DNA of 64,000 nt from Hypoxylon rubiginosum. Taxonomy: Eukaryota > Ascomycota > Sordariomycetes > Xylariales > Hypoxylaceae. Position numbers and translations under genes: made by a program. This document shows, piece by piece, positions 1 through 13,183 of the stretch (the stretch's first letter is position 1; every line of letters begins with the position of its first letter). Location of the stretch: positions 434,001 through 498,000 of the forward strand of contig CADCXA010000041.1 in NCBI GenBank assembly GCA_902806565.1, written 5' to 3'. The notes beneath the pieces were generated by a model. That model made no database searches and had not been told where the DNA came from. It worked only from the letters and a program-made list of their open reading frames with translations.

Positions 1-1539
1 ACCTCGCTTTGCACGATGCCGAGAAAGCCCTGGACGTAGCCTTCGAACGTGCCAATCGAGACTACATGGTTGAGGCTCAGATCCGACGAGCTATCGCCCT
101 CTTCCGCATGGGTCGCTATGCTGATGCCGACATCTGTGCCTTTTGGGCTATTCGATTGATCGAAAAGGCTAAAGCTACCGAGGACGACGGACAGCAGAAG
201 AAGGTCGACGACAATGGAGATTACATCGTGCGCGCCGATGAGGTCGAGGACGGAGCCAAACCAGACAAGAGTATGGGTCTTGCAACTGCTATGGGCTCCA
301 CCGGGAGATCTAAGGACAACTCCCTAAAAAATCAGGCAATCTCGTGGCGTCTTCAAGCATTAAATCAGCTGGAGAAGCTCCCTGCCGGACATCCCGGTCG
401 GAAGGTCACTGTGACAGAGAAATATCCCAAACCTTCTGAGTTGCCTTCCTCTAGTCGTACTGAGGCAAAACCGACACCTACAGACTCTGATGGCGATGTT
501 ACTCATGATAGTAAGACGGCTTCGGCGCGTGACGAGGCTGCTAGCCGTAATGTTTTAGAGAGACTCTGGGAACAATTCCGTGAGATCCACACGAAGAAAG
601 CTATCCGATCAAGCTTCTACCAAACGGACACCACCTTGACTGCCGACCTCTTTGTGAAGAATACCGATGCAAGTCGATTCTCCGTGACAGCCGACGAGCA
701 GAAGATTACGACGGGCGAAACCCCGAGTATCCACCTCCATCTCTGGGGCAAGATCAAGCCTGATGAAACCAAGTACACGGTCAAACCAATGAAAATTGAA
801 CTGGTGCTTCGGAAGGCGACTCCTGGAAAATGGCCGATGCTGCAACGGGAGAATGCTGAGCCGTTTAGCAAGCTTTCGAGCACTGGTCCCACGCTCGATC
901 AGTTCACCTCCCTACTTTCCCTTCCAGGGTTTGTCTATAATCTTATAAGCTTCTAGATACTTTACAGCGCTAACTCTTATTAGGTATGAGAATCCCGATA
1001 GCCTCCAACTTCCAGGGTTTGACGCTGGCCCGGATTCATGGTATAGCTCCCTCTTGGAAATCCTCCAAGCTGGTCTAGACGGGTCAAAGGTGTCTTCAGC
1101 GAAGGAACTCCCCAAGGTCCCGAATCCTGCAACCGAAACACCATCGTCTGCCCGAGGTGCGAACGCTACCATGCAGCCCAAGGCCGATCCTACATCAGCT
1201 AGCAAACCTGCGGCTGACCCTACTCCAACCAGCGCTCAGGCAGTCTCGGCAAAGACGGGTACCATTAGCGCCCCAGCTTACCCCACTTCATCGAAGAAGG
1301 GAGCTGTGAATTGGGACAAGCTTGAAGACGAAGATGAGGAGGACGATGCTAAGGACAAAGATGTCAACTTCTTCTTCCAGAAGCTCTACAAGGACGCAGA
1401 CGACAACACAAAGCGAGCGATGATGAAGAGCTATGTCGAGAGTAACGGTACATCGCTGAGCACCAATTGGGATGAAGCCAGAGAGAAGACGTACAAGACA
1501 CAACCTCCAGACGGCGCCGAAGCCAAAAAGTGGGATTGA
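1..1539 (+). CDS. sgt1: SGT1-like co-chaperone, 5'-truncated by the window edge
   Basis: This is the 3' part of an SGT1 (suppressor of G2 allele of SKP1) gene. SGT1 is known as an HSP90 co-chaperone acting in SCF ubiquitin ligase and kinetochore assembly. Reading from position 3, the end of a TPR region is seen (AQIRRAIALFRMGRYADA). It is followed by a linker, a CS domain at about 585-845 (SSFYQTDTTLTADLFVKN, then KIELVLRKATPGKWP), and a C-terminal SGS domain (YPTSSKKGAVNWDKLEDE, then FFFQKLYKDADDNTKRAMM and KSYVESNGTSLSTNWDEA). I place one 55-nt phase-2 intron at 929-983 (donor GTTTGT, branch CTAAC, acceptor TTATTAG), which joins LLSLPG to YENPDSLQLPGFD. The first ATG codons in the window are internal, so the true start lies upstream. 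The stop is TGA at 1537. The family call is very secure; the exact splice sites are inferred. Confidence 0.93.
929..983 (+). other. Intron in sgt1
   Basis: A 55-nt phase-2 intron with donor GTTTGT, internal CTAAC branch point about 15 nt before the acceptor, and TTATTAG acceptor. Without it the reading frame ends at TAG (954-956), upstream of the conserved SGS domain. Confidence 0.8.
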
Positions 1540-2895
1540 GTGATACCCTAGCATTTTATGAGTTCCACGTTGGTTCATGCTTTTCTCGCACGCGGACGAT
1601 AAAAATGGTTCGGCGGGTGGCTCGGTGGGTTTGCTGGGTGGTTGGTTGGACGGGACGATATCATGCTGCTAACCATTGACACACTAACACAAATAATATG
1701 ACTGTTATGATTTGCGACTCTGACGACGGCACTAACAGACTGTAACTACTAGCACGGTGGGGGGAAATAAAACCTCGTTTTTGGATTCTCTCTTTCAGCG
1801 TCTACTTTCCTACTTGGTCCATAGGGTAGCTGTGAATGAAGGATGTCCAGGTGTCACAAGACCATCGTATAGCTCAATTAACTAGAGCAGCTAGCATTTA
1901 CTAGTAAACCAGGTGAGCGGATCGCCAGGAAAGCTTTAGGATTGGGACAGATGACGTTTCTAGGCAGCATGATTGGTGGCTCCTATATTTATAACCACCC
2001 ATAACCACGGCGCCGGCGCCAAGCGTCGCTAAACAATGTGGGCCCTCGATACCACGTTTTACGTAGTGTATTCCCGGCATTTGTTTCGAGGAGGTTATAT
2101 GAGGTTCTAATACGTATGCCCCGGGGGGTTATCCGCGCGAAAACCAGCACGGTCTCATTTCAGTTGCCGACACGTTTCTTGTCACCCACATTTGATACTG
2201 CTGTTACCCGCGGGCAACTGGGGCACTCAGCTGGGCATCCTTGTGCGCTCCCTGGCTCCTTGCGTACCCTTGCCCCTTATCCTTGCCATCCGCGCATCAT
2301 GGTGTCGTTCTCCCCGCAAATTCCCCAACCTCTATCCTCCTGGTCTCCACATGGCGCCCAGGCCTCTGTCTTGAATGTTCATCAGAAGTATACCGTCTCG
2401 TCGGCAGTTCGCTGATTGGTCGAGCCTGGGTATACCGGGGTTATTAATGGCTTGAGTAAGCTATGCTTGCGCACGACGCCTACCCGGCCGTACGTCGAGG
2501 GACGTGATGGATGCGATGGACGATTTACCCGACCTCGCAGCAAGGTACTGACGAGTATTTCATATATCTAAATTGCCTTGAGATCTGGAACACGGTGGGT
2601 AGTTCATTTGTTGAGGACCCTGAGTCTCGGTCGGATTCGAGCGTTCTGATTAAGCCATTACTTCATCAGAAACTCTCTTTGACATCACTTACTCGTCTTT
2701 GCTGGCCGTCTATTTTTGTTAGATATATATTTATATCCAACAGAGCCTCCTTCAACAGGAGACTTGTGTATCGACAATATCGTGCAAGAGCATCTCAACA
2801 ACTGCTTTGCAGGACACACTCCTCGAGGCCCTCCTCTCTTCCCAGCTCATAGACCTTTATAATATCTTTTGTTTTTTTATATTAGAGCCGTCACC
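1540..2895. other. Intergenic region between sgt1 and the P450 gene
   Basis: About 1.36 kb holding the sgt1 3' UTR and the P450 promoter and leader. No reading frame longer than about 125 codons resembles a known protein. A short palindromic GC patch (GGCGCCGGCGCC) lies near 2010. The stretch just before the P450 start is T-rich (TATAATATC, then TTTGTTTTTTTATA), as usual for a fungal leader. No RNA gene is seen. Confidence 0.6.
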
Positions 2896-4705
2896 ATGGG
2901 TTCCGACGAGAACACCATCTCCCCAACCCGCACCATTCTCCTGACAGCATGGGGCATCTTCAGGGAGTACTGGGTGCTCCTCATTCCTCTCTTGATCAGT
3001 TTCCGCTTCCTCTATAAGCGATATGCCTCTCCGTTACGCGATTATCCAGGCCCCTTCCTAGCTTCCTGCTCTCGTATTTGGAAACTCATGTCCACGGCCT
3101 CGGAGCGCACGCATCTCGACCACATAGCCCTGCACCACAAGTATGGACCCATTGTGCGCGTTGCCCCCGACGAGCTCTCCTTCGCCTCTCCGATGGTTGC
3201 TCGAAACGTCCTCTCCGCCGGCAAGCGTTTCTACAAGACCGACTTTTACTCGGTGTTCCCCCCGCCGGAGAACCCAGATATCTTCACGGAGATCCGCGAG
3301 GATGTGCACGCCATGAAGAAGAAGGTGGCCAACGTGCCGTACTCGATGGCGGCCATGCGCCAGCTTAGCCCCTTCATCGACGACACCATCGACTTTCTTG
3401 CTAGCCGTCTCGACCAGTTCTGTCCCGACACTGCTATTCCCGGTTTCCAGCAGGCTGGTCTCCCCGGCAGGAACACCATTGTTAACCTTGGTGACTGGTT
3501 GCACTTCTTCGCTTTCGACGTACTGGGCGAGGTGGCCTTCGGTCGATCGTTCGGCTTCCTAGCCGCGGGTGTCGACAAGGAGGACGCCATCAAGACCATC
3601 GACAACAGCCAGAAGTACAACGGCATCGTAGGCCAGATCCCCGAGGTCGACATCTTGTTACGCCGCAACCCTCTCTGGAGATGGATCCCGGCGTTCAACC
3701 CCGAGAACGCCCTCATCACGCGTATCGCCCGCGAGGAGATGCAGAAGCGCCGCCCCTTCGAAGTCGACCGTGATGGAAAGGGCGCCAGCAGCGATGGTCG
3801 TGAGGACCTTCTATCTTCTCTCATCAGGGGCCACCTGAAGGACAAGACCAAGTTCCACGAGGGTGACATCTTCGCAGTGGCTCACGGTGCTATGTAAGTG
3901 CACTTCTAGCCCACTTAAGGGGACATTTAGCTAACAAAACACCATAGCTTCGCCGGATCTGACTCGACGGCTTCGTCTATGCAATCCTTTTTCTACCAGG
4001 TACTTTCGTCGCCGCGCGTCTACATGAAGCTCATCAACGAGATCGACACGGCGACCCGCGATGGAACTATCTCGGCGCAGGGCAATGTGCAATGGACGGA
4101 GGCGCAGAACCTGCCGTACTTCCAGGCGTGCCTGAAAGAGGCAATGCGCCTGCGGCCGGCCGTCGGTGTTAACATTCAGCGATACGTGCCCCCGGAGGGC
4201 ATCGAGGTCGAGGGCCGCCACCTCCCGGGCGGCACCCGGCTTTCACTCAACGGATGGGTCCTGCACCGCGACAAGTCGACCTTCGGCGAGGACGCCGAGT
4301 TCTACCGCCCGGAGCGCTGGCTCGACGACCCGGAGAACGCCAAGGTCATGGAGCGATACATGTTCCAGGTATGTGACAAACAAGCAAAGCACACTCGTAA
4401 AAAAAAGACATAATGAAGCACTTTTTTTAAAAAACATTTAAGAAACGCACCCATCACTAACACGGCTCAATTAGTTCGGCGGCGGCGCCCACGTCTGCAT
4501 CGGTCGGAACCTGGCGCTGCTGGAGATCAACAAGGTGATCCCGCGGCTGCTGCGCGACTTCGAGTTCGAGCTGGCCTACCCGGGCCGGGAGCTCAAGGCC
4601 AAGGCCACCTTCTTCGTCGTCCAGGAGGGCCTCGAGGTGTACATCTCTCGGAAGAATCTCGAGAAGGACACCAACACTACCACCACCACCACCACCAAAG
4701 AGTAA
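2896..4705 (+). CDS. Cytochrome P450 monooxygenase, pisatin-demethylase-like (E-class group I)
   Basis: A microsomal P450 of 549 aa in three exons: 2896-3893, 3948-4368 and 4475-4705. The introns are 54 nt (GTAAGT...ATAG) and 106 nt (GTATGT...TTAG). The start is chosen at 2896 because CACCATGGG is a strong Kozak context and the preceding in-frame ATG at 2869 adds only nine weak residues. Visible landmarks are an N-terminal membrane anchor at about 25-38 (VLLIPLLISFRFLY), a proline hinge (DYPGPFLAS), the I-helix oxygen-binding motif FAGSDST at about 334-340 rebuilt across intron 1, ExxR (E397-A-M-R400), a PERW segment (RPERW) and the haem-binding FGGGAHVCIG with Cys481. The polar tail ends in a run of seven threonines. 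The family oxidises hydrophobic substrates with a reductase partner; the substrate is unknown here. No biosynthetic backbone gene is nearby, so a cluster role is not supported. The first exon is strongly GC-biased at third positions, unlike the DNA around it. Confidence 0.93.
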
Positions 4706-7700
4706 AAAAAGGTTATAACCCCCTTTTTCACTCATACACTATTATTTAATAATATCCTTTCCAACCCACGACGGGAAGGGTATTGGGGATGGAGTCCGGC
4801 GGCAGGCGTTGTTAAATGTTAGAGCTGGGCTCGCTCAAGGCTTTTTTTTTTTTTTTTTACGGTACGACCAAAAGAAAACTCCGTGCTTTTTTTCGGGATA
4901 TTGGTAATGAGGACCTCCTTTTTTTTTTTGCTATTTCGGCAGCATCATACCATTACGCAGCGAATTTCTTGTCCTTTTTTCAAACTTTTTTTGTTATCCA
5001 AAGCGTTGTCGATGACGGGGTAGAAGAAAGCGCGTATATATACCTAGGTAGGCATATATACCGGGCGCGGGTTAGAGGAGAGGGTTAGATTGCTTACTGT
5101 ATTATGATTCGTCAGCCAGCAGAGGAGCAAATACAACTACAGTATCACGGTTCTACTTCAATGTCCGCTGTGAAATTCTTCTTTGGGTGAAGCAACAACA
5201 GTGATATCTAGGCCAAGAATCAATAGAGAGAAAAATAAAATCTACGAGTGGCGCATCCTAATCTTTACTTACCCTATTACCTCCTACCTACTTGGGCAGG
5301 TATATAGATGGGCAGGTATATAGATCTCATGGAGTATTTGTGGCTTCACCCGCTCAAGCCACACACATACCCCAAGTTTTAGCTATTGGGGTTAAAAGGC
5401 GAGGGGAAAAGTTGTGCTGTCTGGCGAAAAAAAAAAAAAGGCAACATCCAGAAGCTTACCAACTAGGCCATTACCTCACCCAACTGACTTGGTTCACGGA
5501 GTACGGCTGGTAGTGGAAACCTGGGCGTGTTGACTTACTGGATGATTAAAACATGTTATAAGCCTTACTTGGGTAGAGGGTGCGAAAAAGGGGGTGTCAC
5601 CTAGGGGATTCGAACGTACGGGCTGGGCAACTTTCTAGAATGAAGGCCTTATCGATAATTACCTAGGTACGTACAGCTTACATAATTTCTAAATTTTGCT
5701 TCACATGAGTTTCAAACGAAAAGAAATTGCAGTAGAACGTTCTGTGAACTGAAAACCGTGGCCAGTTGTTCAGATTTGCATAATACAGGCCTTGATGACA
5801 TTTAGCTACGTCGCGTTACGTAATTGAAAGAGGTGATATATTGACAGAAGTCGAATTTCTAATAATGATTAAGCAGTTTTTTTCACTACGTGTTTTCATC
5901 GTCAACTTTTACTCGGTGCATTGTTACGTCCAACTCGGGTCGAATTCCAAATATTTTTTTCTTCTTCTCTTCCTCAGCTGCACGTAATCTACTCCACCGG
6001 CTGTGGGAAAAAGAAACAGTCGTCGATCTGGCTTATGACAAATGCGACATGTGAGCGAGCCTCTTCGATTTATAAGATTGCCAAGCTGGGAACCTCACCA
6101 CGTTGTGCTACGTAGCAGATACGCCTTTACACATAACCCGGATGGAGGTCTTCGCGCAGAGCCGCCGAAGTTGGACCTGGGAAAAGCAAAGAAAGAAAAA
6201 GGAGCCAAGATCCTATTTATCCGAATTCTCGACCTCCCCACGCCTCTTTCTCTACTTGATACTTGGGATACTTTGGGGGTACAATTACCAAACCTTGGAA
6301 CCAAACAGATTTCGATCGGTGATGACCCGTGGGTGAACACCCACCACCCTACCTTTATCGGGACAGGGATTGTTTTTTATAGTACGTGCATAGCATGATG
6401 CAGCCTCAGGATAAATTAGAGGGCGTCGGTTTAGAAACGCTTCCAGGGGGGGCGTGTTACACAGTGGACGCTGGAATTCAACCACGTATCATATCATATC
6501 GTATCCCCTATCTCACGCCGCCGGAATCACATTCCACACGGGATACGACAGCGCTGCCGTTAGGCGACAGCATCTCGAACGATATCACGCATCGCTCACC
6601 ACTCACGCCCCAACGGATCGCGCACTACGTCCACGGGTTCTGCTAGTGACGCGTTGCTTCTCGAGCGGGGTAGGTAACGCCACAGGTCACCGATATGCAG
6701 CTGTTCGTGGAGAGAGCCCCCTTTTCCCATGGGCCCCTCGCCACACGTCGGCCGCTTTCGCATGCATCTAGCGCGTTTCGTGTCGCCCGCGTGCTGCCGG
6801 GAACGGCTCGACGACCCGATCGTATGCAAGTTAGGACATTTCTCCGTTGGAGCTGAATGGTATTACCAGGCGATAGCAGGGGAGACCCACGGCCGTACGA
6901 CCGATCGCGGTAGATACGGACAAGAGATATCTGGTAACGAACGAACCGGTTCGTAGACCATCGGTACCTGCGGCGCGAGAACAAATCGAGATGTCTCTGG
7001 GTCGATAGCCTATGCATTAAATCAAGCGGATAAGGCGGAGCACAGCCGGGAGGTCCAGAAGATGCGCGACATATACCGGCGTGCAGTCAGGCAGTGCAGA
7101 TGTGTTGGCTGGTGTGGTGGACCGGAGACTACGCCCGCCCCCTTTTCCTTACACGGCCGTGAGACCCGTCTTTTTCCTTCATCGCGGAGTTAGCTCCAGC
7201 TGCCGGGCCAGCGTGCGTGCGTAGGCAACCCGTCATCCGGAAGCACAGCATCGAACGGCCTTTGGCATAAACAGGCTGAGCTGAGATTCTGCAGCAACAG
7301 ATGCTTGTCTCAGCGCATGACGGATTATCCAGGAGGTGAGGTGGCCGTGCGCCGTGCGGCCCACACCATCCGTGCTGGAGGGTAGAGAAGCTGCCCAAGA
7401 CTTATCCAAGACTTCGCTCAAGGCTCGCCTATGGAAGCTTGGAGCTGTCGATCGTACGCCTACGAGAGGCATTACTTGGGAGGGGGTTGGCCCACCGGAC
7501 CCAAGAAGGGGCGATTCGCAGTTGAAAAGCTGCCGCCCCGTATGCGAGAGTCTGGAAAGGATCTACGAGATCTAGACTGGAGTCCGGACTATCTTGGCCG
7601 ACGATGTGGCGAACGGGAGATAGATGGGACATGTCGACGCAGCTCCTGTGGCTGATGTCGAGTGCCGCCTCGCATAGCCATATCACCCTACGAGCGGGAT

Positions 7701-10253
7701 AAGGTTTTACAGCTGGGTCTGGCGCGATGCCGTGAATCGCCACCGGCTCTATGCCCAGACTACAGCTAACCACTACACCGGTTCTCCTAGAATGTGCTTG
7801 TCATGTTCTAGAAAACACGATGGCTACGGGATATCCTCCAGTGGGACTCCGGTCTAGCCCCTGACTTACCCCCCGGGGTACCCGACTGGAATCGCATAGC
7901 ATAGCATGGCACAGATTTGGAATAGGTCAACTTTAATCACACATGCATATGGTAGAGGGCAGTCAAGGCACAGATGAAAATAGTGCCCAGTTAACCTTGA
8001 TTAAGGAGTGTAGCACAAAGCTCAGCTCTGCCTCGACCCGCTCCAACAGAGTGCAATATCATGGACGATCACTTCCGAAAAGCTGAGACACTATTCATGG
8101 ACAAGGGAGAACAAGCTTTGGAAGAACCGTTCGTTGTATTCTGTGGGACGCCCTCAATATGGTCAAGTGGTTTTGCATTCACGTGTAGGAAGTCGAGGAC
8201 GTTGGTTGGCAGTCAGGAGCCGTGGAAGATTCTATCAATGATGACCACAATTCTACCTCTAATGTTGCCCTCGCAAGTACTTTCCCAAGAGGTCTCTAAC
8301 TGGGCCATTCTAGGTTGATATCAGACGAGTATTTGGTAGCTGCACTGGTGGGCCAGCCGGCATTATGGCGTAGGCCCACATCGAGCCTTAAAGGGGGGCA
8401 TGGCTTGTTCCTTGTTATATCAAAAGCGCGTGTGCCGAATTTGTTCCCAAGCCTTGGAAGATGGAAGATAGGCAATCGGCTGATGTGACACTGCGAAGAA
8501 AAACGGCGCAGTACCTTGATTCTCGATTTGAGAATATAGAAGATATAGAATTTGGCCCAGAGGTCGTATTTCTTCATCTTTCATCACAGCTGGAACAACT
8601 ACGAGCAACACAGGCAAGCGAGCGGTGCGTGATATATTAAGACGGGATATTCACCACTAGTCTTCATGCAGGCTCCATTCGTCAGCCTTTCGGTTAGCCC
8701 TGGCTAATTGGGTGACAGGAGTCTAGAGTCGTTTATGAGAAACATGCATCTGTTTTGTGCATTGCCAAGGGGGGAAAGAATCTCAAATACCTCTGGAAGC
8801 GAAAATATGGCGATATGAAGCCACGGCAGTGCATAGTGGTCCTACCCATCGTTCGATATTGGAGAAATTGTATCTTTCCACATCATAGATTTCTACCCGT
8901 CATCGACATTTACGAGATATCGTGCATATTTTTCTTCGAGTCATGCTGTCCCTTTTCAAATGTCCGACTATGAAAAAAACCCGGCCCGGATTGCTACTGC
9001 TGTCTTGTCGTCCAGCCTAGGCGTCTTTCCAAGGCGCAATGCCACCCTTCTTGTTCGGCACCTGGGAAATCCTTGGCAGGCTACCTCGGTAATACCGGCC
9101 GTAATCTGTGTCTAGACCACCAAGTGCCGGGACCGACTTTGCAGATTTCGTACACGGTGATTGGCGGAATATCTCTACAATGGCTCTGTGCAGTTTTTTC
9201 CTGTACACTGCTCGGTAAACTCTAACGACTGGCTGTGTTATCCCCACGGTAGCGGGTGATGGCCAAAGCCAGCTGGTCACAGAAAACCAGACTATCAGGT
9301 AACAGAGTGGTGTCCTGCTTCGAGGTGGTGTGCGAAAGCGACACGCCGTGTCTAAGTTTAGCTTTCAGCTAACTTATCTGCTTCTCGATGCAAGATCTCA
9401 CATTGAGCTGCTCCGATTGGAGGTATGCGTGTGCGACAGAAGCTTCATTGGCCGCTTCCCTCATTGGCTGCTTGTAAGTTGTATTATTATATCGGTATTT
9501 GATTTATTACCGCGACGCTCATATGATAATCGACGATGTTAAAACATGAACTTGGATCATGGATCCAGGGGTATGTATGTTCGTCTGATGTAGTGCGTGA
9601 TCACTTGCCTGTCAGGTTTAGTTAAGTGCTTCAAGTCAATGGAATGATGGCGGATGACATCCTACTCTTGCTCAGCGGGATAACAAAGTGACTAATCGCT
9701 GGGTAGATAGTGGCTCTTTGGTCAAGAATAGGTTAGCAGTGCTTTAAATACTCTGAAGTATAATATATCTAACGCATAGTGTTGTCTTATTTGTTAATAA
9801 GGGGCTGTAGTTGGAATGCTTGGTAATGCCAGTGTAAATATGGTTTAGCATGTTATAACGTAAGGGGTGCCGCATCCTTGATGGATTGAAATTAATTCAG
9901 GGGAGATACTGACGGTCTTAGTGTATACAACTTAGTTAATAATCCTGTTAGCTGTCTCCTATGCCCCCCCTCCCCCTAGAGTAAGGGAATTGCTGGCAAG
10001 GGTTCACGAAATATTCCTTGGATAGATATAGCCACGTCTACGTTCGTCAGGCAGATTCAACATTTACCTCGCCTTGATGTGATCGTAACTTCATGCAAAG
10101 AGTTGGATGCAATTATTGTAATTCATCTAAAGAGTGAAGATGCAATGGTGGCTTCAATCTCAGATTTTGGCCTGGGTTCAAAAGACTCGTAACTGCCAGC
10201 AGCTTATCTCAACTATTAGGGTTGTGTACATAGAGGTGAGCGAATCTCCCGGA
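4706..10253. other. Long gene-poor interval of ordinary composition
   Basis: About 5.5 kb with no supportable gene. The open frames present are at most about 125 codons, overlap each other on both strands, lack splice-linked extensions and match no family I know. The interval contains homopolymer T/A tracts near 4840, 4920 and 5426, a 16-bp direct duplication at 5294-5325, and a moderately GC-rich core at about 6500-7800 without coding character. There is no sign of RIP-type AT saturation, so it is not a decayed repeat of the kind seen further right. A non-coding RNA or a fast-evolving gene cannot be excluded from sequence alone. Confidence 0.55.
5294..5325. repeat. 16-bp tandem duplication
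   Basis: Two perfect adjacent copies of gggcaggtatatagat at 5294-5309 and 5310-5325. It is a minor local duplication in non-coding DNA. Confidence 0.85.
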
Positions 10254-13183
10254 TCAAGCCCAACCAGCCCCGGACGCCTCGCCGGAAAACTCCACGCCCT
10301 TGGCGGAATTAACCCAATTGTTCCAGTCGACGTCACTGTCAAAGTCCATATTGAGGTCCGTAGCTTCGTAATTCATGTTGGCAAAGACGTCCACCGAAGG
10401 GTCCGCGTCGGCCCAGAGCCAAGTCCCGAAGCCCGCGCCCAGGGACCAGTCTGTGGGAACTACGGGAGCTGCGGGAAGGGGGTTATAGGGCGAGTTGGTG
10501 GGCTGACTTGAACGAGCTTGACTATGGACGTCATTTACCATGTTCGAGTTTAACCCAGGTACGTTCGATACCGAGACACTATGCCCTTGTGGTAAGTTGG
10601 GCTGGAGATAAACTGGCTGAACGCTTGGCATGATCTCTGAAGGGGAAACAAGGTTTGGCGAGGCAGTCATCTGGCTGGCAGATTGCACGTTTACTTGTAT
10701 ACCCTTTCTCCGCCCCGGCGGCATCTTCAAGAGCTGGCGCCATCGTTCGCGGAAGCTTTCGGCGCTATCCGCGCCCGGGAACGGCCCCGGACTAGCCGGC
10801 TGCGGGATGCACCGGTCTTCGGCCTCCAGAAGCTGCGCGGCGTGCGGGTCGCGGCACAGCCTCTCGAGCTCCGCCTCGCGATGCACACGGGCCTTGGTCA
10901 TGAGCTTCCGCAGCGGGATCCAGATCGGTAGGTTCTTGTCTACTTTCGACTGCGGCGGTATCAGCCAGGTGCTGTGGAGATCGACCCACGCGCGCTCGAC
11001 GATGGGCGACCAGGGGCGTCGGGTTATGGCGAGTAGCAGGTAGACGATGCTGTGCCAGTGGGTGTACGTCTGGAAGATCCAGCGCCACTGGCGGCACGCC
11101 TGCTCGGCGTTGAGCGCGTGGTTGTACTCGGTCACCTCGATGGCGGCCACGAAGAGCTTGGCGCGTATCTCGTCGGAGTATTCCTCGCCTGGGGACGAGA
11201 TGAGCGTGGGGAGATGGGCGATGTGGTTGATGAGTGTCATCTTGGACACGAAGAGCCGTGCTATCGTTACCTCCGTCCAGAAGGCAAAGATATTGCCTGA
11301 CCCACTGGAGTTATAGAGGTACTTCTGCTCCATTTTGATTTGGAACTCATTTAGTATGCGGACTTTCTCGTCTAGGCTAGGCATCCCGCCCTTGAGGCTT
11401 GTGGCCATGATCCGTCTCGTTGTGTCACAAAAGTAACAAGATGCCAATGCGAAGACCATATCAGTTACGCCTTCCCGCTCTTGTGGTTGTTCCTTTCTCC
11501 CGGGCTCAATGTCCGTGTCGTTGATGTTCAACGGTACCCGGGTATCGAAACTATCAGGTATGACGGTGAGATCCGTGTCTTGATCCTCCGACGTTCTCAC
11601 GTCTAGCATGCAAATCGCCCACCATAGCCTACGTCTCATTTCGACTTCGAACGGGGTGAGATGCGGGAAACGGCTGCCATCGCGATGCAGTCCGAGGGCA
11701 TGGGCCATTCTGACCGCGAGCCCGGTCATCATCCATACGAATCTAGGGCTATCGTGGCGCCGGACGAGGAAGATGAAGATAGTGAAGGCTTGTAAAGTAA
11801 CTAAATCGGGGACGCTGATGAAGTCTGCCTTCGCTAGCGCGTGCTCTAGACCGAGGCGGTACTTGAGACTCAGCTCGAACTTGGAGAAGCCAAAGTTGGC
11901 CATTATCTGCAGCACACAAAAGCATAAGTATTCGCCAGAAGCTTACGGTATAAGGAGAGGCTTACATCGTCTTCCTCCATTGAAGTGATGGCCGCGTAGT
12001 AGATTGAAAACATCAAAGCCTGGTTGGCGGGTGTGAGAGTAGAGACGTCATTGTCGCGCAAGTCTCCCATCATCTTATTTACAGTGGGTATGTGGACTAT
12101 TTGCAACATGATGTTGATATTCTCGGAGAACACATATAGAAGAAAGGGAACCTGGGAAGGTGATGGATGGAACTCGTGCAGGTTAGGTGTTGGCCAGCCC
12201 AAGTTATGTCGAAATATGAATGCATGGCGCTCCGAGGGCGTCCGATCAAGCTCTTGTGTCGACAGGGGCTTCCCGAGAGAGCCATCGCTGTCCGAACTAT
12301 CGTACTCCTCCGTTGCTAGACCTTCAGTCTCCATCTTCAGGCTATCGAGCTGCATCCGATATCAGCGACTCAATTCAAAATGCGCCGAGTAACTTGGCTG
12401 CCCTACCTCGTCATGAACGCGCGACCAGAAGCCACTACTCACATAGCGGCTCCGACTAGAATCCCCGAGGACCAGCCTGCCGAAATGCTTCTGCATATTA
12501 GAAACATCCGATGACGACTCGGCGTGATGGTCCGTGTCCTGATTGGAGCTCTCCGGGGAGTGGCCCGCAGTGGACGACCCACCGCCACTCGCGCTGGCGG
12601 CGGCGCGTGCCTGTTCCAGCTCGCTGCTCAGCTCTTTGACGAGGCTCTCGAGACTCCGGAGCCTTTCCATGACCTGGGTAACACTGGCGGCGTTGACATC
12701 GTGTTCCGCCCTGGCGTTGACGGCGTCCTGCTCGGCCTTGGCGCTGTTGGCGACGCGTTCGAGCCGGCGAGCCCACCGCGGGGGTTTATCCAAGGAGGGG
12801 ACGACGCAGGGGATCTTGGCCCGGCGGCAATTCGAGCACGGCGAGCCCTTGTCGCACCGTACCTTGCGCGTACGACACGTCACGCAGCTACGCAGTTTTG
12901 CACGGGACACCTCGGCCGCCGTCTGTGTGGGCGTCGCATGATTTTCGGAGGGCAGAGCCGAGGAGGCGGGAACGGTTAGGAGACGTGCACTACCATCCTC
13001 TGGGACCGCCACCGATGTCGTTACGACCGGAATTTCCGGCATGCTGGATTCGATCGGATGAACTGGGTCGATGTGCGATTCTCTTTTCGGAGTCCAAAGC
13101 GGCTTAGGCTGCCGAAAGGTGCCTACGATTTGACCGGGTGGGGCCTGTAAGACGAATGCTGAATAGGGGTTAGCGGCTAGCAT
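10254..13183 (-). CDS. Zn(II)2Cys6 fungal transcription factor with middle homology region
   Basis: A 937-aa regulator in three exons on the minus strand: 13183-12407, 12349-11966 and 11906-10254. Both introns are phase 0 (57 nt with GTAGGG donor; 59 nt with GTAAGC donor and CTGCAG acceptor). The N-terminal DNA-binding domain has the exact spacing C-x2-C-x6-C-x5-C-x2-C-x6-C at residues 100-126. A proline linker (PPRWARRLERV) and a probable coiled-coil dimerisation helix (VMERLRSLESLVKELSSELE) follow. After FWSRVHDE/LDSLKMETEG, exons 2-3 encode the fungal-specific transcription factor domain, including RRRLWWAICMLDVRTSEDQ and FVWMMTGLAVRMAHALGLHR. The C-terminus is rich in Pro, Ser, Asn and acidic residues, as in activation domains. 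A downstream methionine (MPEIPVV, residue 48) is an alternative start. Target genes cannot be inferred; the nearest intact enzyme gene, the P450, is about 5.5 kb away. Confidence 0.92.

Noticed and set aside
5585..5665. Sequence resembling a minus-strand tRNA T arm (GGATTCGAAC)
   Set aside because: The 5-bp T stem does not pair, no acceptor or anticodon stem can be drawn, and the match is limited to the loop.
6042..6771. Overlapping 80-118 codon plus-strand frames
   Set aside because: No similarity to known families, no splice-linked neighbours, and equal-length frames overlap on the other strand.
10683..12941. Long plus-strand frames opposite the Zn2Cys6 gene
   Set aside because: Shadow frames of GC-rich coding sequence with no domain similarity; the minus strand carries the recognised protein.
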